Shown here piece by piece: positions 61,990 through 64,000 of a stretch of 64,000 bases of DNA. Position 1 is the stretch's first letter. Every line of letters begins with the position of its first letter. The position numbers were made by a program, and so were the translations under genes. Below the pieces are notes generated by a model. That model did not search any database. It saw only the letters and a list, made by a program, of their open reading frames with translations, and was not told the origin of the DNA. The DNA is from Hallella multisaccharivorax DSM 17128 (GTDB lineage Bacteria > Bacteroidota > Bacteroidia > Bacteroidales > Bacteroidaceae): contig NZ_GL945017.1 in NCBI RefSeq assembly GCF_000218235.1, forward strand, positions 3,176,422-3,240,421. Reading direction: 5' to 3'.

Positions 61990-63462
61990 ATGAAGAGATA
62001 TACTTCCTTTATCGGCTTGTTGCTTTCTGTTATTCTGCTTCTTGTGGCGTCGTGCGGCACCACAAAAAAGACGACAAGGGAGAAAGAAACCATCAAAGTC
62101 CCAATTATGAAGAGTGACACGTCGACCGTCGCGTTGGCCATGCCACACAAGGAGGTGCGTGCCGTGTGGGTGGCAACCATCGGTGGCATCGACTGGCCGC
62201 GTGAACATTTCAGTGAGACGGCACAGAAAGCCTGGTACACACAGATGCTCGACACGCTGCAACGTCTTAACATCAACACCGTTTATTTCCAGATACGCCC
62301 CAAGGCCGACGCTTTCTACGATTCGCCCTATGAGCCTTGGAGCCAGTATATCACCGGATACAGGGGCAAGGCACCGGGGTATGACGTACTGAAATGGGCC
62401 ATTGACGAGACCCACAAGCGCGGCATGTCCTTCCATGCCTGGATGAATCCTTACCGTATAGACCAGAAACAGAGACCCAAAGACAAGTTCAGCCAGCTCG
62501 ATGACAAAATACCCTCACAGTTTGTAAAGGACTATCGCATGGTGCGCATCTACAATCCCGCCATGCCTGAGACGCGACAGCGCGTGTGCGACATCGTGGC
62601 CGACCTGTTGAGACGGTACGATGTGGACGGCATCCATATTGACGACTATTTCTATCCCGCTCTGCAGAAAAACGAGAAGATGCGCGACGAAGCCGAATAC
62701 CGGCGCTACGGCAAGGGCTTCGCGTCGGTTGCCGAGTTTCGCCGCGCCATGGTCGACTCCCTCATTGTAGGCATGCACGACACCATCAAGGCTATCCGTC
62801 CCGCTGCCATCTTCTCTGTCTCACCCCAAGGCAACTATGAGAACAACTACAACACGATGTATGCCGACATCGCTCTATGGTCATCACACGGGTGGTGCGA
62901 TGTCGTCATTCCACAACTCTATTGGAGCACGGAGCGATGGTTCCTTCCACGCCTGAAATGGTTTTCGGAAAACGCCACGCATCGCACCAAACTGGTTATC
63001 GGCTACGCCCTTTACCGCTTCGACGCCAAAGCCAAAGACCCCTGTTACCGGTCGGCAGACGACCTCTCGCGACAAATGGATGCCGCCCGTGCCGACGACG
63101 TGTCAGGCGACGCGCTCTACAGCGCCATCTGGCTAATGAAAAACCCTGTAGGCATCAACAGCATCATCGCCCGACACTACCCCACTCCTGTCCTCGCCCC
63201 GTACCTCGGCCAAGGCGATGAGGTACGGCCCGATGCCCCACAAGGGCTTAACACCAACGGCTCGGAGCTTTTCTGGCAACCCGTGAAAGACTGCTACTAT
63301 GCGGTCTACAAGGTAATGAACGGGAAAGCTGTCCTCGTGAGCGTCGTCTACAACAACAAAGCGGCTGTCGCGCCAGCAGCTACCTACTTCGTCACCGCCG
63401 TCAGGAAGGGCTGCAATGCAGAGAGTCGGCCGTCGGCCACCGTCAACCTGAGCCCGCAATAA
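61990..63462 (+). CDS. Family 10-like glycosyl hydrolase lipoprotein (GHL10)
   Basis: A 490-residue protein from the ATG at 61990 (another lies at 61981), with lipobox LLVASC. The GHL10 barrel follows: EVRAVWVATIGGIDWPRE, NINTVYFQIRPKADAFY, YDVDGIHIDDYFYP and ISVSPQGNYENN-type region. Related enzymes cleave peptidoglycan glycan strands or other glycans. Residues 400-490 look like a fibronectin-type tail. It precedes the PafA-like gene by 59 bases. Confidence 0.85.
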   Translation: MKRYTSFIGLLLSVILLLVASCGTTKKTTREKETIKVPIMKSDTSTVALAMPHKEVRAVWVATIGGIDWPREHFSETAQKAWYTQMLDTLQRLNINTVYFQIRPKADAFYDSPYEPWSQYITGYRGKAPGYDVLKWAIDETHKRGMSFHAWMNPYRIDQKQRPKDKFSQLDDKIPSQFVKDYRMVRIYNPAMPETRQRVCDIVADLLRRYDVDGIHIDDYFYPALQKNEKMRDEAEYRRYGKGFASVAEFRRAMVDSLIVGMHDTIKAIRPAAIFSVSPQGNYENNYNTMYADIALWSSHGWCDVVIPQLYWSTERWFLPRLKWFSENATHRTKLVIGYALYRFDAKAKDPCYRSADDLSRQMDAARADDVSGDALYSAIWLMKNPVGINSIIARHYPTPVLAPYLGQGDEVRPDAPQGLNTNGSELFWQPVKDCYYAVYKVMNGKAVLVSVVYNNKAAVAPAATYFVTAVRKGCNAESRPSATVNLSPQ

Positions 63463-63521
63463 ACGCCGGACGACCGGCCATCGCCCATCAACATAGATTG
63501 ACATTAAACCGTAACAATAAC

Positions 63522-64000
63522 ATGAAAAGAAAATTATTCGCCCTGGTAGCCGTGCTCTTCGCCCTCCAGACCATGGGACAAATCCACCGACCCAAGCTCG
63601 TTGTGGGACTGGTGGTGGACCAAATGCGCTGGGATTACCTTTACTACTATTACAACCAGTACCGCAACGACGGCCTGCGCCGCCTTGTAGACGATGGCTT
63701 CAGCTTTGAAAACACCCTCATCAACTACTTGCCCGCAGTGACAGCCGTTGGCCATTCCAGCGTGTACACGGGCAGCGTGCCGGCCCTGACCGGTATCGTG
63801 TCAAACAATTTCTACATCAATGGCAAATGGTCCTACTGCTGCGACGACGCCTCCGTGCGGACCGTCGGCTCCAACAGCAAGGAGGGACAGATGTCTCCCC
63901 GCAATCTTTTTGCCACGGGCATGGGTGACATGCTGAAAGTGGCCACCGATTTCAAAGCTCGTGTCATTGGTGTGGCTCTCAAGGACCGTGCCGCCATCCT
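63522..64000 (+). CDS. PafA-like alkaline phosphatase, N-terminal part (runs off window)
   Basis: The frame runs MKRKLFALVAVLFALQTMGQ (signal peptide) then KLVVGLVVDQMRWDYL with the first metal ligand Asp. PAVTAVGHSSVYTGSVPAL contains the catalytic Thr (equivalent of Thr79 of PafA). Members are periplasmic phosphomonoesterases. At least 159 residues are visible. Confidence 0.88.
   Translation, partial: MKRKLFALVAVLFALQTMGQIHRPKLVVGLVVDQMRWDYLYYYYNQYRNDGLRRLVDDGFSFENTLINYLPAVTAVGHSSVYTGSVPALTGIVSNNFYINGKWSYCCDDASVRTVGSNSKEGQMSPRNLFATGMGDMLKVATDFKARVIGVALKDRAAI

Overview
The window reads as chromosome of a Bacteroidota bacterium, most likely Prevotellaceae (Prevotella or Segatella-like). The support is: SusC/SusD pairs, a DUF6377 regulator, Porin_10 and DUF4293/DUF4468/DUF4835 families, a bacteroidetal RpoZ/Rpb6, and promoters of the Bacteroidetes type (TTTG, 19-21 bp, TAnnTTTG) with little Shine-Dalgarno signal. 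No complete mobile element, prophage or CRISPR array is present.

Layout. 1-1,060: the edge of a nucleotidyltransferase gene, a DUF6922-like small gene, and a gene graveyard (a TrmH-type methyltransferase remnant and a MITE-like inverted repeat). 1,069-4,110 (minus): pyrB-pyrI-glyA-hup, closely packed. 4,228-17,411: a glycan-uptake region with two SusC/SusD pairs and a membrane-anchored DUF6377 regulator, but no intact glycan-cleaving enzyme; the one sulfatase is a remnant. 17,979-23,252: an M13 peptidase, a rhodanese, two outer-membrane beta-barrel proteins, PspC and a nucleoside deoxyribosyltransferase-like enzyme. 23,401-30,006 (minus): tRNA-Gly/Thr, a TPR protein with a trypsin-like domain, then recN, porD, an exonuclease and dnaN. 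30,222-36,360 (plus): a DUF3127 OB-fold protein with an SSB-like tail, mutS2 and metH. 36,400-43,391 (minus): HD phosphohydrolase, menA, Porin_10, a small membrane protein, DUF4468, uvrB. 43,560-45,269 (plus): bamD, omega, DUF4293. 45,720-50,634: malic enzyme (minus) divergent from a TetR regulator, then rlmI and a DEDDy exonuclease (minus). 50,959-54,837 (plus): WG-repeat protein, LtaS-like sulfatase-fold transferase, PAP2 phosphatase, trmO. 54,921-60,819: tRNA-Ala, then a BASS transporter, a very large DUF5112/DUF5113 sensor, a response regulator and an AbgT-like membrane protein, overlapping or nearly so. 61,224-64,000: tRNA-Arg, a sugar-kinase remnant, a GHL10-type lipoprotein glycosidase and the start of a PafA-like phosphatase.

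The least ordinary points are: a nine-G tract inside the signal peptide of the first SusC, where one inserted G makes an immediate stop codon (a phase-variation candidate); a sensor protein carrying two complementary half-kinases in one chain; a dispersed family of hairpin and 22-bp tandem repeats at four loci; an array of TGACCA-N5-TGGTCA palindromes spaced exactly 22 bp apart; and at least six gene remnants in the intergenic spaces, several of them explained by short deletions or a changed homopolymer length.

All functional names rest on motif and family recognition by eye; no database search was run.
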